From Clostridiales bacterium (GTDB lineage Bacteria; Bacillota; Clostridia; Oscillospirales; Oscillospiraceae), in NCBI GenBank assembly GCA_022775085.1, contig JALFJQ010000068.1, forward strand, positions 1 through 64,000: 64,000 bases of DNA, read 5' to 3'. Position 1 is the first letter of the stretch. Every line of letters starts with the position of its first letter. The notes below the pieces were generated by a model that searched no databases, was not told the origin of the DNA, and saw only the letters and a program-made list of their open reading frames with translations. Position numbers and translations under genes: made by a program. Below, one piece after another: positions 26,972-35,459 of this stretch.

Positions 26972-27942
26972 TTGCTGACCTCTTCCAGAATTTCCATGAC
27001 CGTGAGCAGCTGCTCCTGGGAAACATAGGGCGTGGGAACACCCTCCCGGATGCACTGGGCAAAGTGCTTCAGTTCGTTATAGTACCATCCGCAGGGCGGC
27101 ACATTGATGCCGGTGGAGATCTCCACCTCGTCCTTGGTATCAAACACTCTGGGCGGTGCGTCAAAGGTATAGGCCGTCATGGTTTTTCCGTCGTTGATGA
27201 CCACCGCATTCTCAAAGTAGACCCGCCAGCGGGCGGTCCAGGGGCTGTCGGCGTTGAACCAGGCGGCCTCGCCGTTTACATGCTTGTCACCGAAATCGTA
27301 ATCGATCCGCAGATGCTCCGCGTAGGTCTTGCCCCGGCCATGGCAGGTGTTGATCGTAAAGCGCTCGGGCTTGCCGAACAGGGAGACGATCACGTCCAGA
27401 TCATGGATATGCAGATCAAAGGGCAGCAGCCCGGACTTGCTCTTGTCAAACAGCCAGCCGCCGACGGCCCACCGGGGTGCCGCGGACAGACGCTCAAAGC
27501 TGGCATCCAGAACCTTGCCGTATTCTTCGGATTTCACCAGTTGACGCAGAGCCTGGATTTCTTTGGTAAATTGCAGTACCTGAGCAATGTACAGATGACA
27601 GCCCTTGGCCTGGGCGGTATCCAGCATTTCCTTCGCGTCCGCGTAGTGCAGGGCAATGGGCTTCTCGCAGATGGTGTCCATGCCCAGATTCAGGCTTTCC
27701 ATGACCATATCGTGGTGAAGGAAGGTAGGCGTGCAGATATCCACCGCGTCCAAATCGCACTCCTGAACCATCTGCGTGATAGAGCGGTACAGAGGAACGC
27801 CCCACTGGGCAGCCGTGTCAGCCGCACTGGGAGCCGTATCGCACAGCGCGACCACGGACGCGTTTTCCACCACCTGCCAGTTGGCAAAGTGAACCCGGCC
27901 CATGCCGCCGCCGCCCACAATGCCGATTCTCAGATTTTTCAT
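26962..27942 (-). CDS. Gfo/Idh/MocA-family oxidoreductase (1)
   Basis: A 326-residue NAD(P)-dependent dehydrogenase. The N-terminal Rossmann motif is IGIVGGGGMGRVHFANW, and the family motif CEKPIAL lies near 95. The C-terminal alpha/beta domain has HIHDLDVIVSLFG, with the conserved His-Asp pattern of substrate binding. Family members oxidise sugars, inositols or their acids. The start is the ATG at 27942 with GGAGG six bases upstream. It lies between the first TIM-barrel gene and the N-acetyltransferase. The substrate cannot be named from sequence. Confidence 0.9.
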   Translation of the reverse strand: MKNLRIGIVGGGGMGRVHFANWQVVENASVVALCDTAPSAADTAAQWGVPLYRSITQMVQECDLDAVDICTPTFLHHDMVMESLNLGMDTICEKPIALHYADAKEMLDTAQAKGCHLYIAQVLQFTKEIQALRQLVKSEEYGKVLDASFERLSAAPRWAVGGWLFDKSKSGLLPFDLHIHDLDVIVSLFGKPERFTINTCHGRGKTYAEHLRIDYDFGDKHVNGEAAWFNADSPWTARWRVYFENAVVINDGKTMTAYTFDAPPRVFDTKDEVEISTGINVPPCGWYYNELKHFAQCIREGVPTPYVSQEQLLTVMEILEEVSKWT

Positions 27943-27976
27943 AATGACCTCCATAAGCGTAGGGGACTGTCCGAGC

Positions 27977-28792
27977 TCACAGGACGAAGCCGTGCTCTTT
28001 CAGATACCGGGCGGAATCCAGCACCGCCTGATTGACCTCGGCCAGATCCTTGGGCCCCGCGGCGGTGAATTCGATTTCGATGGAGAAGGGGCAGCGGTTT
28101 TCGGCCTTGTCCAGCATGGCAAACAGTTCCGGGAAGGGAACGTAGCCCTTGCCCAGAGCGGGGAAATCCCATTCCTTCCGGCCGCCGGCCTTGTCCTTCA
28201 GATGGATATAGCCAACCCGATCCATACAGGCCCCCAGATCCTGTACTACGTCCACGTCACCGTAGAAAATAGCGTTGGCAGTGTCGTAGTTGATCCGCAC
28301 CCGGTCAGAGTCTACCAGGTTGACGATCTCCTTCAGAATCGCGCCGGTGCCATGGTCGCCATGAACCTCCAGCACCAGAATCATGTCATATTTTTCAAGA
28401 TAGGGAAGGAACCCCCGGATATGCTCCGCTACCACCGCGTTGGAGGCGACGGCATTGTCCTTCAGGTGCGCTTCGCCAACGGACGAGACAATATACCTTG
28501 CCCCGAAGAAATGGGCCAGACGGATATTCTTTACGAAATCCGGGATTCGCGCCGTGTCCATCAGATTGGTGTGTCCGCTCATGGCGAAGGGGATCAGGCC
28601 TGCCTCGTCCAGCTTGTCCTTCACTTCCAGCAGCCGCTGGAAGCTCTGATCCGGGAACACATGCTCCGTCCAGCCCTTCGTGGCGGTCAGCTCAATGTAA
28701 TGGAAGCCTGCGGCCCGGATGCCGGCAATGGCCTCCTCAATGGAATAGCCATGGTAGCAATTGGAGTTGACCGCAATGATTCTGTCCGTCAT
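27977..28792 (-). CDS. Xylose-isomerase-like TIM-barrel protein (1)
   Basis: A 271-residue AP-endonuclease-2/IolE-like TIM barrel. It shows the metal-binding carboxylate and histidine pattern: LVLEVHGDHGTGA (about 143), NYDTANAIFYG (about 170), HLKDK (about 198), and FSIEIEF near the C-terminus. Enzymes of this fold isomerise, epimerise or dehydrate sugars and inositols. The ATG has GGAGGGAG upstream. It lies in an operon with a second barrel protein and two dehydrogenases, typical of catabolism through keto intermediates. Confidence 0.88.
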   Translation of the reverse strand: MTDRIIAVNSNCYHGYSIEEAIAGIRAAGFHYIELTATKGWTEHVFPDQSFQRLLEVKDKLDEAGLIPFAMSGHTNLMDTARIPDFVKNIRLAHFFGARYIVSSVGEAHLKDNAVASNAVVAEHIRGFLPYLEKYDMILVLEVHGDHGTGAILKEIVNLVDSDRVRINYDTANAIFYGDVDVVQDLGACMDRVGYIHLKDKAGGRKEWDFPALGKGYVPFPELFAMLDKAENRCPFSIEIEFTAAGPKDLAEVNQAVLDSARYLKEHGFVL

Positions 28793-28805
28793 GGAATCTC
28801 CCTCC

Positions 28806-29729
28806 TCAAATCAGGAAATTATCCAGATACCGCTTGCTCAGGCGAATGGAATTGAGAATGTCCTCCCGGCTTCCCTCGAAGGCCTTGTCCTCCACTTCAA
28901 TGACGGCGCAGCCGTTATAGCGGATGTCGTTCAGGGCGGAGACAAAGGCAGACCAGTTCACATCTCCCAGGCCGGGGATTTTCGGGGACATATAGTCCAG
29001 CGGATATGCCAGCACGCCGCACTCGGCCAGCTTTTCGGGATAGAGCTTGATATCCTTAAAGTGGACGTGGAAAATGCGGTCGGAGAAGTCGTAGATGGTC
29101 TTCACATAGTCCAGCCCCTGCCAGACGTAATGGCTGGGGTCGAAATTCAGGCCGAAATTGGGGGAGGGGATGATCTCGAACAGCTGCCGGTAGATTTTCG
29201 GGGTGCACATCAGGTTCTGTCCGCCGGGCCACTGATCCGCGCCGAAGAGCATGGGGCAGTTCTCGATGGCGACCTTCACGCCGCACTGCTCGGCCAGAGC
29301 GATGATGTCGGGCCAGATCTGCCGGAACAGCTCGATGTTCTCTTCGAAGGTCTTATGCTGATCCTTGCCGATAAAGGTGGTGACCATGTTTACGCCCAGC
29401 TTGGCGGAAGCCCGGATGACGGCCTTCAGGTGGGAAATCGCCGCTTCCCGCTTTTCCAGGTCCGGGTCCATGGTGTTGGGATAGAAGGCCAGAGAAGAAA
29501 TCTCCAGTCCCTTGGACGAAGTCAGCTTCTTGACATAGTCGGCGTAGGAATCGTCCTGGCAGACACGCTCGCAGTCAATGTGGCTCACACCGGCGTAGCG
29601 GCGTTCCGCTTTGCCCGCGGGCCAGCAGGCTACCTCCAGGCATTTGAAGCCCATCTGGGAGGCGATGTCCACAACTTCCTCAAAGCTCCATCCATCCAGA
29701 ATGGCGGTGAGCAGACCGAATTTCATCAT
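28806..29729 (-). CDS. Xylose-isomerase-like TIM-barrel protein (2)
   Basis: A 307-residue TIM-barrel protein of the same superfamily, only distantly similar to its neighbour. Metal-site motifs are GVKVAIENCP (about 148), GLNFDPSHYVW (about 187), FHVHFKDIK (about 215) and AVIEVEDKAF (about 280). The start is ATG ATG at 29729 with AAGGAG nine bases upstream; the longer frame to 29828 overlaps the upstream gene and is unlikely. An epimerase or isomerase role is likely, specificity unknown. Confidence 0.88.
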   Translation of the reverse strand: MMKFGLLTAILDGWSFEEVVDIASQMGFKCLEVACWPAGKAERRYAGVSHIDCERVCQDDSYADYVKKLTSSKGLEISSLAFYPNTMDPDLEKREAAISHLKAVIRASAKLGVNMVTTFIGKDQHKTFEENIELFRQIWPDIIALAEQCGVKVAIENCPMLFGADQWPGGQNLMCTPKIYRQLFEIIPSPNFGLNFDPSHYVWQGLDYVKTIYDFSDRIFHVHFKDIKLYPEKLAECGVLAYPLDYMSPKIPGLGDVNWSAFVSALNDIRYNGCAVIEVEDKAFEGSREDILNSIRLSKRYLDNFLI

Positions 29730-29742
29730 AACGGTTTTCTCC

Positions 29743-30786
29743 TTATCTGTTTTCGGGGATTTCCACGGCCGTTCCCAGCTCGGAAGACCGCAGAGAGGCA
29801 AACACGGCACGCATGGCAGCCAGGGCACTGCGGCCGGAGATCTCCGGCTCCCTGTTGTTCACCAGGCTGTCCATCCACAGGTCGATGACGCCGGACTTGG
29901 TCTGATTGTCATTGGTCTGAATGGCTTCCACATCATAGCTGATCTTGCTGCCGTCGGCCAGGATCACCTTAATGGCCGCGGCGGGATCGTCATAGATGCG
30001 CATAATGCCCTTGGTGCCGTAGAGAATGGTAGAATTGTCCTCCGCACCGTAGTAGGTCCAGCTGGCGGTCATGGTGCCCATGGCTCCGCCGGACAGCTCG
30101 TAGACGCAGATGGCATTGTCGTCCACGCCAATCAGATTGCCGGAGGCATCCTTCTTGTCCAGGGTCGTCACCCTGGCAGTGGTGCGGATTACCCGCTGAC
30201 CGGTGAGGAACTGGATCAAGTCGGTCTTGTGGATGCCGAGATCGGCCATGGCGCCCATGGCAGCCCGATTCTTGTCGAAGAACCAGGTGTTCTTGCCCGG
30301 GTCAATGGACCAGGTCTCCGGGCCGCCGTGGCCGAAGATGGTCCGGAAGGTGATGATATCGCCGATCAGACCCTCCACGATCAGCTTCCGTGCCAGGCTG
30401 TGGGCCTTGGCAAGACGCTGGTTGTGACCGATCATCAGAAATTTCCCGTTTGCGTCGGCAGCCTGAACCATGGCTTCGCAGTCGGCGAGGTTGGTCGCCA
30501 TGGGCTTTTCACACAGAACGTGCTTGCCCGCATTCAAGGCTGCGATGGTCAGCTCCGCATGGGCAAAGTTGGCGGCGCAGATGGACACGGCCTGGATTTC
30601 CGGCTCTGCCAGCAGCTCCTCTACGGTGGCGTAGGCACGGCCGCCGTACTTAGCCGCCAGCCCTGCTGCCCGCTGCTGATTGATGTCGTAAAAGCCCACC
30701 AGTTTTGCTTCTGGATGGGCCGCGTACTCCGGAATGTGGCGAACCTGTGCGATTTTGCCGCAGCCGATGATACCGATTCCAAACAT
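29743..30786 (-). CDS. Gfo/Idh/MocA-family oxidoreductase (2)
   Basis: A 347-residue dehydrogenase with GIIGCGKIAQVRHIPEY (Rossmann), VLCEKPMATNLAD (about 90, catalytic lysine motif) and MADLGIHKTDLIQFLTG (about 180, His in substrate site). It differs clearly from the first oxidoreductase, so the pair may perform an oxidation and a later reduction on the same carbon skeleton, a scheme known for such operons. The gene lies 20 bp after the permease gene. Confidence 0.91.
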   Translation of the reverse strand: MFGIGIIGCGKIAQVRHIPEYAAHPEAKLVGFYDINQQRAAGLAAKYGGRAYATVEELLAEPEIQAVSICAANFAHAELTIAALNAGKHVLCEKPMATNLADCEAMVQAADANGKFLMIGHNQRLAKAHSLARKLIVEGLIGDIITFRTIFGHGGPETWSIDPGKNTWFFDKNRAAMGAMADLGIHKTDLIQFLTGQRVIRTTARVTTLDKKDASGNLIGVDDNAICVYELSGGAMGTMTASWTYYGAEDNSTILYGTKGIMRIYDDPAAAIKVILADGSKISYDVEAIQTNDNQTKSGVIDLWMDSLVNNREPEISGRSALAAMRAVFASLRSSELGTAVEIPENR

Positions 30787-30806
30787 AGCTGTTTCCTCCC
30801 GATTGG

Positions 30807-31838
30807 TTAATTGCTGTCCTTCTTCTGCAGAAGAACGGCGAAGATGATGATGAGTCCCTTGACGGCCTCACACAGGAAGGTGGGCACGCCGACGGTATTG
30901 AGGATGTTGTTCATAACGCCGATGATGAGCATTCCCACGAACGCGCCCACCAGGCTGCCCTTGCCGCCTGCCATGGAGGTTCCGCCCACGACGACTGCCG
31001 CGATGGCGTCCATTTCATAGCCGGAGCCCGCATTGGCGAAGTCCATGGAACCGATTCTGGCAATGTAGATGATTGCGCCGATGGCGCACATCACGCCGCC
31101 CAGCGCATAGACCTTCATCTTGACCCAGGCCACATTGATGCCGGAGAGCTTGGCGGCTTTTTCATTGGAGCCGATGGCGATGGTCTGGCGGCCGAAGGCG
31201 GTCTTCCGGAAAATAATGTGCATGATCACAACCATGATGACCCAGTACAGGATAGGCAGGATGATCTGATTTCCAATCCGGGCGGAGGCGATTGTCTTGA
31301 AACCCGCAGGAACGGAAGGATTGAAGGTCTGGGTCATCTGCTGGGTCACGGACCGGAAAATCTTCATGGTACCCAGGGTGGCGATAAAGGGCGGCAGTTT
31401 GCCGTAGGCAATCAGCGCGCCGTTCAGGCCGCCCATCAGCACGCCCATGAGGATCGCCGCGAGAATGGCGATTACATAGGCAAGGGGGCCGGTGATGCCC
31501 ATGGCGGCCAGAGGGCCGTTGGTCTCATCGAGCATATAGAGCAGCCCCGCACCGATGGCGCAGAGGGTGGAGCCTACCGAAAGATCGATGCCGCCGGTAA
31601 TGATGGCAAAGCACATGCCCAGGGCGATTACGCCCGCGTAGGCGTTGTTCCGGAGAATGTTCAGCCAGGCGATCCACATTTTGCCGAGCATGCCCGTAAA
31701 GGAGCCTGCGTTGAAGCCCTGCACCGCGGCCTGAATCAGGATCATCACCAGCAGGGCAAACAGGGTGGACAGGAAGCTGTTCTTCGACCAGATTTCCCCG
31801 ACGCTGCCGATGGTTCGCTTGCTTGTTTTGTTATTCAT
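30807..31838 (-). CDS. Sugar ABC transporter permease (RbsC-like)
   Basis: A 343-residue inner-membrane protein with about 8-10 hydrophobic segments. It carries the branched-chain/monosaccharide permease signatures ALGMCFAIITGGIDLSVGS and AVVVGGTSMAGGKGSLVGAFVG. It forms the membrane channel with the ATPase and lipoprotein encoded upstream. The ATPase stop and the permease start are only a few bases apart. The substrate is likely a pentose, hexose or inositol, by family. Confidence 0.93.
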   Translation of the reverse strand: MNNKTSKRTIGSVGEIWSKNSFLSTLFALLVMILIQAAVQGFNAGSFTGMLGKMWIAWLNILRNNAYAGVIALGMCFAIITGGIDLSVGSTLCAIGAGLLYMLDETNGPLAAMGITGPLAYVIAILAAILMGVLMGGLNGALIAYGKLPPFIATLGTMKIFRSVTQQMTQTFNPSVPAGFKTIASARIGNQIILPILYWVIMVVIMHIIFRKTAFGRQTIAIGSNEKAAKLSGINVAWVKMKVYALGGVMCAIGAIIYIARIGSMDFANAGSGYEMDAIAAVVVGGTSMAGGKGSLVGAFVGMLIIGVMNNILNTVGVPTFLCEAVKGLIIIFAVLLQKKDSN

Positions 31839-31841
31839 GGG

Positions 31842-33347
31842 TTACATTGCCCCCTCTTTCTCGGATTGATTGCCACCGGTGGCAAGATACATAATGTGCT
31901 TTTCGTTCATATCCTCTCCGGATACATGACCTACGATCCGGCCGTGGTACATCACAAGGCTGCTGTCGCAGACGCGGATGATCTCCTGGGCCTCGGAGCT
32001 GAGAACGACGATTGCCACGCCCTCCTGGGCCAGGCGATGGATGATGCCGTAGATCTCTTCCTTGGCACCTACGTCAACGCCCTGGCTGGGATTGTCCAGG
32101 ATCAGCACCTTGGGGTCGGACATGACCCACTTGGCCAGGACTACCTTCTGCTGGTTGCCGCCGGAAAGGCTGGTGATCAGGTCATACTTGTCGCCCATCT
32201 TGATCCGCAGCTTCTCCTGCTGGATCCGGAAAGCCTCCTGCTGCTGATTCTTGTTGATGAACAGTCCCCGGACGAATTTGGGCAGCTGCACAATGGTGCC
32301 GTTGTCCAGAATGGACATATCCTTTAGGATGGCGTTTTCCTTACGGTTTCTGGGCAGATACGCCAGACCTTCCAGAAGCGCCTGGTGGGTGTCCGTCAGA
32401 TGGACTTCCTTTCCGCCGATTACCACCTTGCCGGTGTAACGGCCGCCCATGGCACCAAAGACCGTCTGGAACAGCTCGCTTCTGCCGTCACCCAGCAGGC
32501 CTGTGATTCCCAGCACCTGACCGGCCCGGACGGAAAGGGAGATATCCCGGAAATGCTTCCCGTCGCTCAGATTCTCCAGCCGCAGCATTTCATCGCCATA
32601 GTTCTGATCCCGTTTCAGGGATTCCGTCCGGATTTCGTGGCCCACCATATACTCGGCCAGCTTCTTGGAATTGGTATCCTTCACCAAACCCTGGGCCACC
32701 ATACAGCCGTCACGCAGGACGGTATAGCGGTCGCAGATTTCCATGACCTCGCCAAGCTTATGGGAGATGAAGATAATTCCGACGCCCTGCTCCTTCAGCG
32801 TGCGCATCATGGCGAACACCCGCTGAATTTCCGGCTCCGTCAGAGAGGTGGTAGGCTCGTCCATAATGATAATGGAGGCATCCTGCATCAGGGCCCGGGA
32901 AATTTCCACAATCTGCTTGTAGCTGGCATCCAGATCCCGAACCATGGTATTGGGATCCAGCTCCAGATTCATGCGCTCGAACAGCTCCTTCGTCTTTTTC
33001 CGCATCAGGGCCTTGTCCAACAGACATCCTTTGTGGGGCAGATGGGTCAGGAACATATTCTCGTAGATCGTCAGATCGTTGATGAGATTCAGCTCCTGGT
33101 GGATGAATCCCACGCCGGAGTCCAGCGATTCCAGAGGCGTTGTAAAATGTACTTCCTTCCCGTCCAGGCAAATGGTGCCGCTGTCGGCGGGAAGAACGCC
33201 GCCCAGAATATTCATCAGGGTCGATTTGCCGGCACCGTTTTCTCCCAGCAGCGCGCAGATTTCCCCGGTTCCCAGGGAAAAGTCCACATCCCGTAGTACA
33301 CGGTTCGCCCCGAAGGATTTGTTGATTTTTTGCATTGAAAGATTCAA
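31842..33347 (-). CDS. Sugar ABC transporter ATP-binding protein (RbsA/MglA-like)
   Basis: Two fused ABC domains, about 501 residues. Domain 1: Walker A GENGAGKST (about 38), Walker B IIIMDEPTTSL. Domain 2 lacks a perfect Walker A (GLLGDGRSEL, as usual in this family) but has LSGGNQQKVVLAKW and VLILDNPSQGVD. The start is uncertain: TTG at 33347, with a GGAAGTGA site close by, gives MNLSMQKINKSFG; ATG at 33335 has no well-placed site; a longer frame to 33425 runs into a hairpin. It energises uptake together with the permease and lipoprotein. Confidence 0.92.
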   Translation of the reverse strand: MNLSMQKINKSFGANRVLRDVDFSLGTGEICALLGENGAGKSTLMNILGGVLPADSGTICLDGKEVHFTTPLESLDSGVGFIHQELNLINDLTIYENMFLTHLPHKGCLLDKALMRKKTKELFERMNLELDPNTMVRDLDASYKQIVEISRALMQDASIIIMDEPTTSLTEPEIQRVFAMMRTLKEQGVGIIFISHKLGEVMEICDRYTVLRDGCMVAQGLVKDTNSKKLAEYMVGHEIRTESLKRDQNYGDEMLRLENLSDGKHFRDISLSVRAGQVLGITGLLGDGRSELFQTVFGAMGGRYTGKVVIGGKEVHLTDTHQALLEGLAYLPRNRKENAILKDMSILDNGTIVQLPKFVRGLFINKNQQQEAFRIQQEKLRIKMGDKYDLITSLSGGNQQKVVLAKWVMSDPKVLILDNPSQGVDVGAKEEIYGIIHRLAQEGVAIVVLSSEAQEIIRVCDSSLVMYHGRIVGHVSGEDMNEKHIMYLATGGNQSEKEGAM

Positions 33348-33386
33348 ACGATCACTTCCATTCTTTTGCTTGTAGTAAATTCCCAC

Positions 33387-33475
33387 AAAAAAGTGCCGAA
33401 AGCGCCGGAAAGGCGGCTTCGGCACTTTTTCATAGGAAACGCGCGGGGCTATGGCTACCCAGCCATAGCCCCGCG
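33387..33475 (-). terminator. Two strong hairpins between lipoprotein and ATPase genes
   Basis: Hairpin A (33387-33431): AAAAGTGCCGAA with TTCGGCACTTTT plus an inner GCGCC/GGCGG stem, next to T runs on both sides. Hairpin B (33444-33475): GCGGGGCTATGGCT with AGCCATAGCCCCGC. They lie in the 190 bp between the binding-protein and ATPase genes. Partial termination or 3' protection here would make the binding protein more abundant than the rest. Confidence 0.8.
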
Positions 33476-33540
33476 TAAAGTTCTAGATGCCGCCCTTGAC
33501 TCTGCCGCAGCCGACAGGCGCGGAGATCGGGAAGATCCGC

Positions 33541-34560
33541 TTAGTAAACGGTGTTCTCGGGATCCAGGTAGTCAGCCACGTTATCCGCGCTGACGATGGT
33601 GGTGGGGATCACAACGACGGACTCGGGATGGCCGCCCTGCAGCACATCGATAGCGGTGCGGATGGCATCCTGAGACATTGCGGGAGAGTACAGAGCGGAA
33701 GCCAGACCCAGATCCGCATAGGCAGGATCGTTAATCATCCGGAAGTACTCCTGGCAGCCGCCGCCGCCGGTGATGGCCTTGATGTCCTTACGGCCGGCCT
33801 CGGTGATGGCCTGGATCGCACCCATAGAGGTCTCGTCATCCATGGAGAAGACGGCGTCGATCTGGGGGTGAGCCTCCAGAACGTCGGCCATGCCGGCCAG
33901 ACCCTTGTCACGGGCGAAGGACTCCAGCTGAACCTCGAAGATGTTGGACTCGTCGTAGCTGACTTCCTTCAGGTAGTCATAGAAGCCCTGCTTCCGCAGC
34001 TCGCAGACGGAGCCGGAGGAGGGAACGTCCATCACAACGATATTGGCGGCGGGGCCGACCTTCTCGGTGATGTACTTGGCGGACTGATAGCCCATGTCGT
34101 AGTTATCGCCGGTAACCTTGTAGATACCCTGGCAGTCCACATCCACGTCAAAGTTCACAACGGGGATGCCGCTGTCGATGATGTTCTGCAGAGCGGTCTC
34201 CATGCCGGTCCACTGGGGCCAGGAGACGATGACCGTTGCGCCCCAGGCAACCAGATCGTCCAGAGCGGTGGTCATGGAAGCGGCGTCCTTGGAAGTGGTG
34301 ATCATGTAGTCCAGGTTGTTTTCCTTGCAGTACTTCTCAGCGTAGTAAGCAACACCGGCAACCCAGCCGTGAGTAACGTCGGGAGCGGCGATGCCGACCT
34401 TGATTTCCTTGGCAGCGGGAGCCTCGGTCGTGGCGGGAGCCTTCGTCTCGGCAGCGGCAGGCGCTTCGGTTGCGGCCTGGGTGGGGGTGCTCTGTGCGCC
34501 GCAGGCGGCCAGGGACAGAACCATAGCCAGCGTCAGCAGCATAGCAATCAGCTTTTTCAT
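33541..34560 (-). CDS. Sugar ABC transporter substrate-binding lipoprotein
   Basis: A 339-residue periplasmic-binding-protein family 1 (ribose/galactose type) lipoprotein. The signal peptide MKKLIAMLLTLAMVLSLAAC has its lipobox at LAAC (Cys 20), followed by a flexible Ala/Thr/Pro/Glu linker to about residue 48. The mature domain contains IKVGIAAPDVTHGWVAGVAY, VNFDVDVDC and GDNYDMGYQSAKYI. It should capture the substrate outside the membrane. It is the first gene of the operon and has its own strong promoter. GGAGG precedes the ATG. Confidence 0.94.
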   Translation of the reverse strand: MKKLIAMLLTLAMVLSLAACGAQSTPTQAATEAPAAAETKAPATTEAPAAKEIKVGIAAPDVTHGWVAGVAYYAEKYCKENNLDYMITTSKDAASMTTALDDLVAWGATVIVSWPQWTGMETALQNIIDSGIPVVNFDVDVDCQGIYKVTGDNYDMGYQSAKYITEKVGPAANIVVMDVPSSGSVCELRKQGFYDYLKEVSYDESNIFEVQLESFARDKGLAGMADVLEAHPQIDAVFSMDDETSMGAIQAITEAGRKDIKAITGGGGCQEYFRMINDPAYADLGLASALYSPAMSQDAIRTAIDVLQGGHPESVVVIPTTIVSADNVADYLDPENTVY

Positions 34561-34648
34561 TTTGTATTCCTCCAGTTCTATTCGATTCACGGCCATGTGC
34601 CGTTGAATACGCAAGCACCAAATTCAAGACACCGGTACTTGTAGAGTC

Positions 34649-34677
34649 TATATATCATAAACAGTTTAAAATGTCAA
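34649..34677 (-). promoter_or_regulatory. Promoter of the sugar transport operon
   Basis: TTGACA (34672-34677), a 17 bp spacer and TATATA (34649-34654) on the minus strand, about 90 bp before the lipoprotein gene. No regulator gene lies next to it. Confidence 0.85.
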
Positions 34678-34822
34678 TTGCCTTCACAAAAATAGCATAT
34701 TGCACAAAGCTGCTGCTTGACTTCCGAGCAGATTGCCCAATTTCTTTTGCAAAATTCTGCTTTCCGGGCTTTTCCGGTGCAGGGCTTCCGTTTCGCAGGG
34801 CGGTTTTTCGGATAGCCGCCCA

Positions 34823-35129
34823 TGCCGACTACGCACTGTCAGCGGTGACACGCCATCGATACCGGGCGGTACCCAAAGGTCTGACGATTTCGGACCAGCC
34901 GTGGGCGCGTTGGCTGTTGGCCCTGCCGACTGCGTACTGACAGCGGCGACACGCCATCGATACCGGGCGGTACCCAAAGGTCTGACGATTTCAGGCCAGC
35001 CGCGCGCGCATTGGACGTCGACCCTGCCGACTGCGCACTGTCAGCGGCGACACGCCGTCGATACCGGGCGGTACCCAAAGGTCTGACGATTTCAGGCCAG
35101 CCGTGTGCGCGTTGGCTGTCGGTCCTGCC
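34823..35129. repeat. Three tandem copies of a 101 bp unit
   Basis: Units begin TGCCGACT at 34823, 34924 and 35025, with a truncated fourth start at 35125. Each contains CACGCCATCGATACCGGGCG, GTACCCAAAGGTCTGACGAT and a CCAGCCG...GCGCGTTGG segment. The units differ by a few substitutions. They are non-coding. A lone relative is at 7860-7935. The rest of the 34678-34822 gap shows no gene. Confidence 0.9.
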
Positions 35130-35135
35130 GACCCG

Positions 35136-35362
35136 CTAGGCGGCCTCCCGCATTCGCTGGCGGACTACGTTGGCAATCCGGGCGATGAACTCCCCGTTGG
35201 TGGGCTTGCCCCGGTCGGGGCTGACGGTGTTGCCGAAGTAGCCGCAGAGAATGTCCATGTCCGCCCGGGTCCAGGTGACCTCGATCAGGTGGCGGATGCC
35301 CCGCTCCACCCGGGAGGCGGTGGTGTCGAACTTGGCGGCGATCTGGGGATAGAGGCCGAAGG
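35136..35362 (-). pseudogene. Spo0A C-terminal DNA-binding domain fragment
   Basis: Minus frame ending TAG at 35136: GLYPQIAAKFDTTASRVERG, IRHLIEVTWTRADMDILCGY, then TVSPDRGKPTNGEFIARIAN. This matches the sporulation regulator Spo0A C-terminal domain (recognition helix region SRVERxIRHxIE). The N-terminal part is replaced at about 35363 by IS5 transposase sequence, so the gene is truncated. Short Spo0A-C proteins occur on clostridial elements, so this may not be the chromosomal spo0A. Confidence 0.8.
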
Positions 35363-35459
35363 TTCGGAAGTGAAAATTTCCGGAAGCAACATTCTGGGTG
35401 ATAAAGCATACGGAACAAATTCCATTCGCACTTACATCACAGAGCAGAGAGCATCGTAT
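35363..35459 (+). pseudogene. IS5-type transposase, internal fragment
   Basis: Plus frame: GSEVKISGSNILGDKAYG, then TNSIRTYITEQRASY. It contains the second catalytic Asp region (ILGDKAYG) of an IS5 DDE transposase. It ends in the same 47 bp with which the fragment at 25865 begins, and continues in frame into it if the two ends are joined. Confidence 0.8.
35413..35459 (+). repeat. 47 bp direct repeat, right copy
   Basis: Identical to 25865-25911 and in the same orientation. Confidence 0.95.

Noticed and set aside
34823-35129. CRISPR array
   Set aside because: The units are 101 bp, contiguous and nearly identical along their whole length, with no spacer-repeat alternation and no cas genes.
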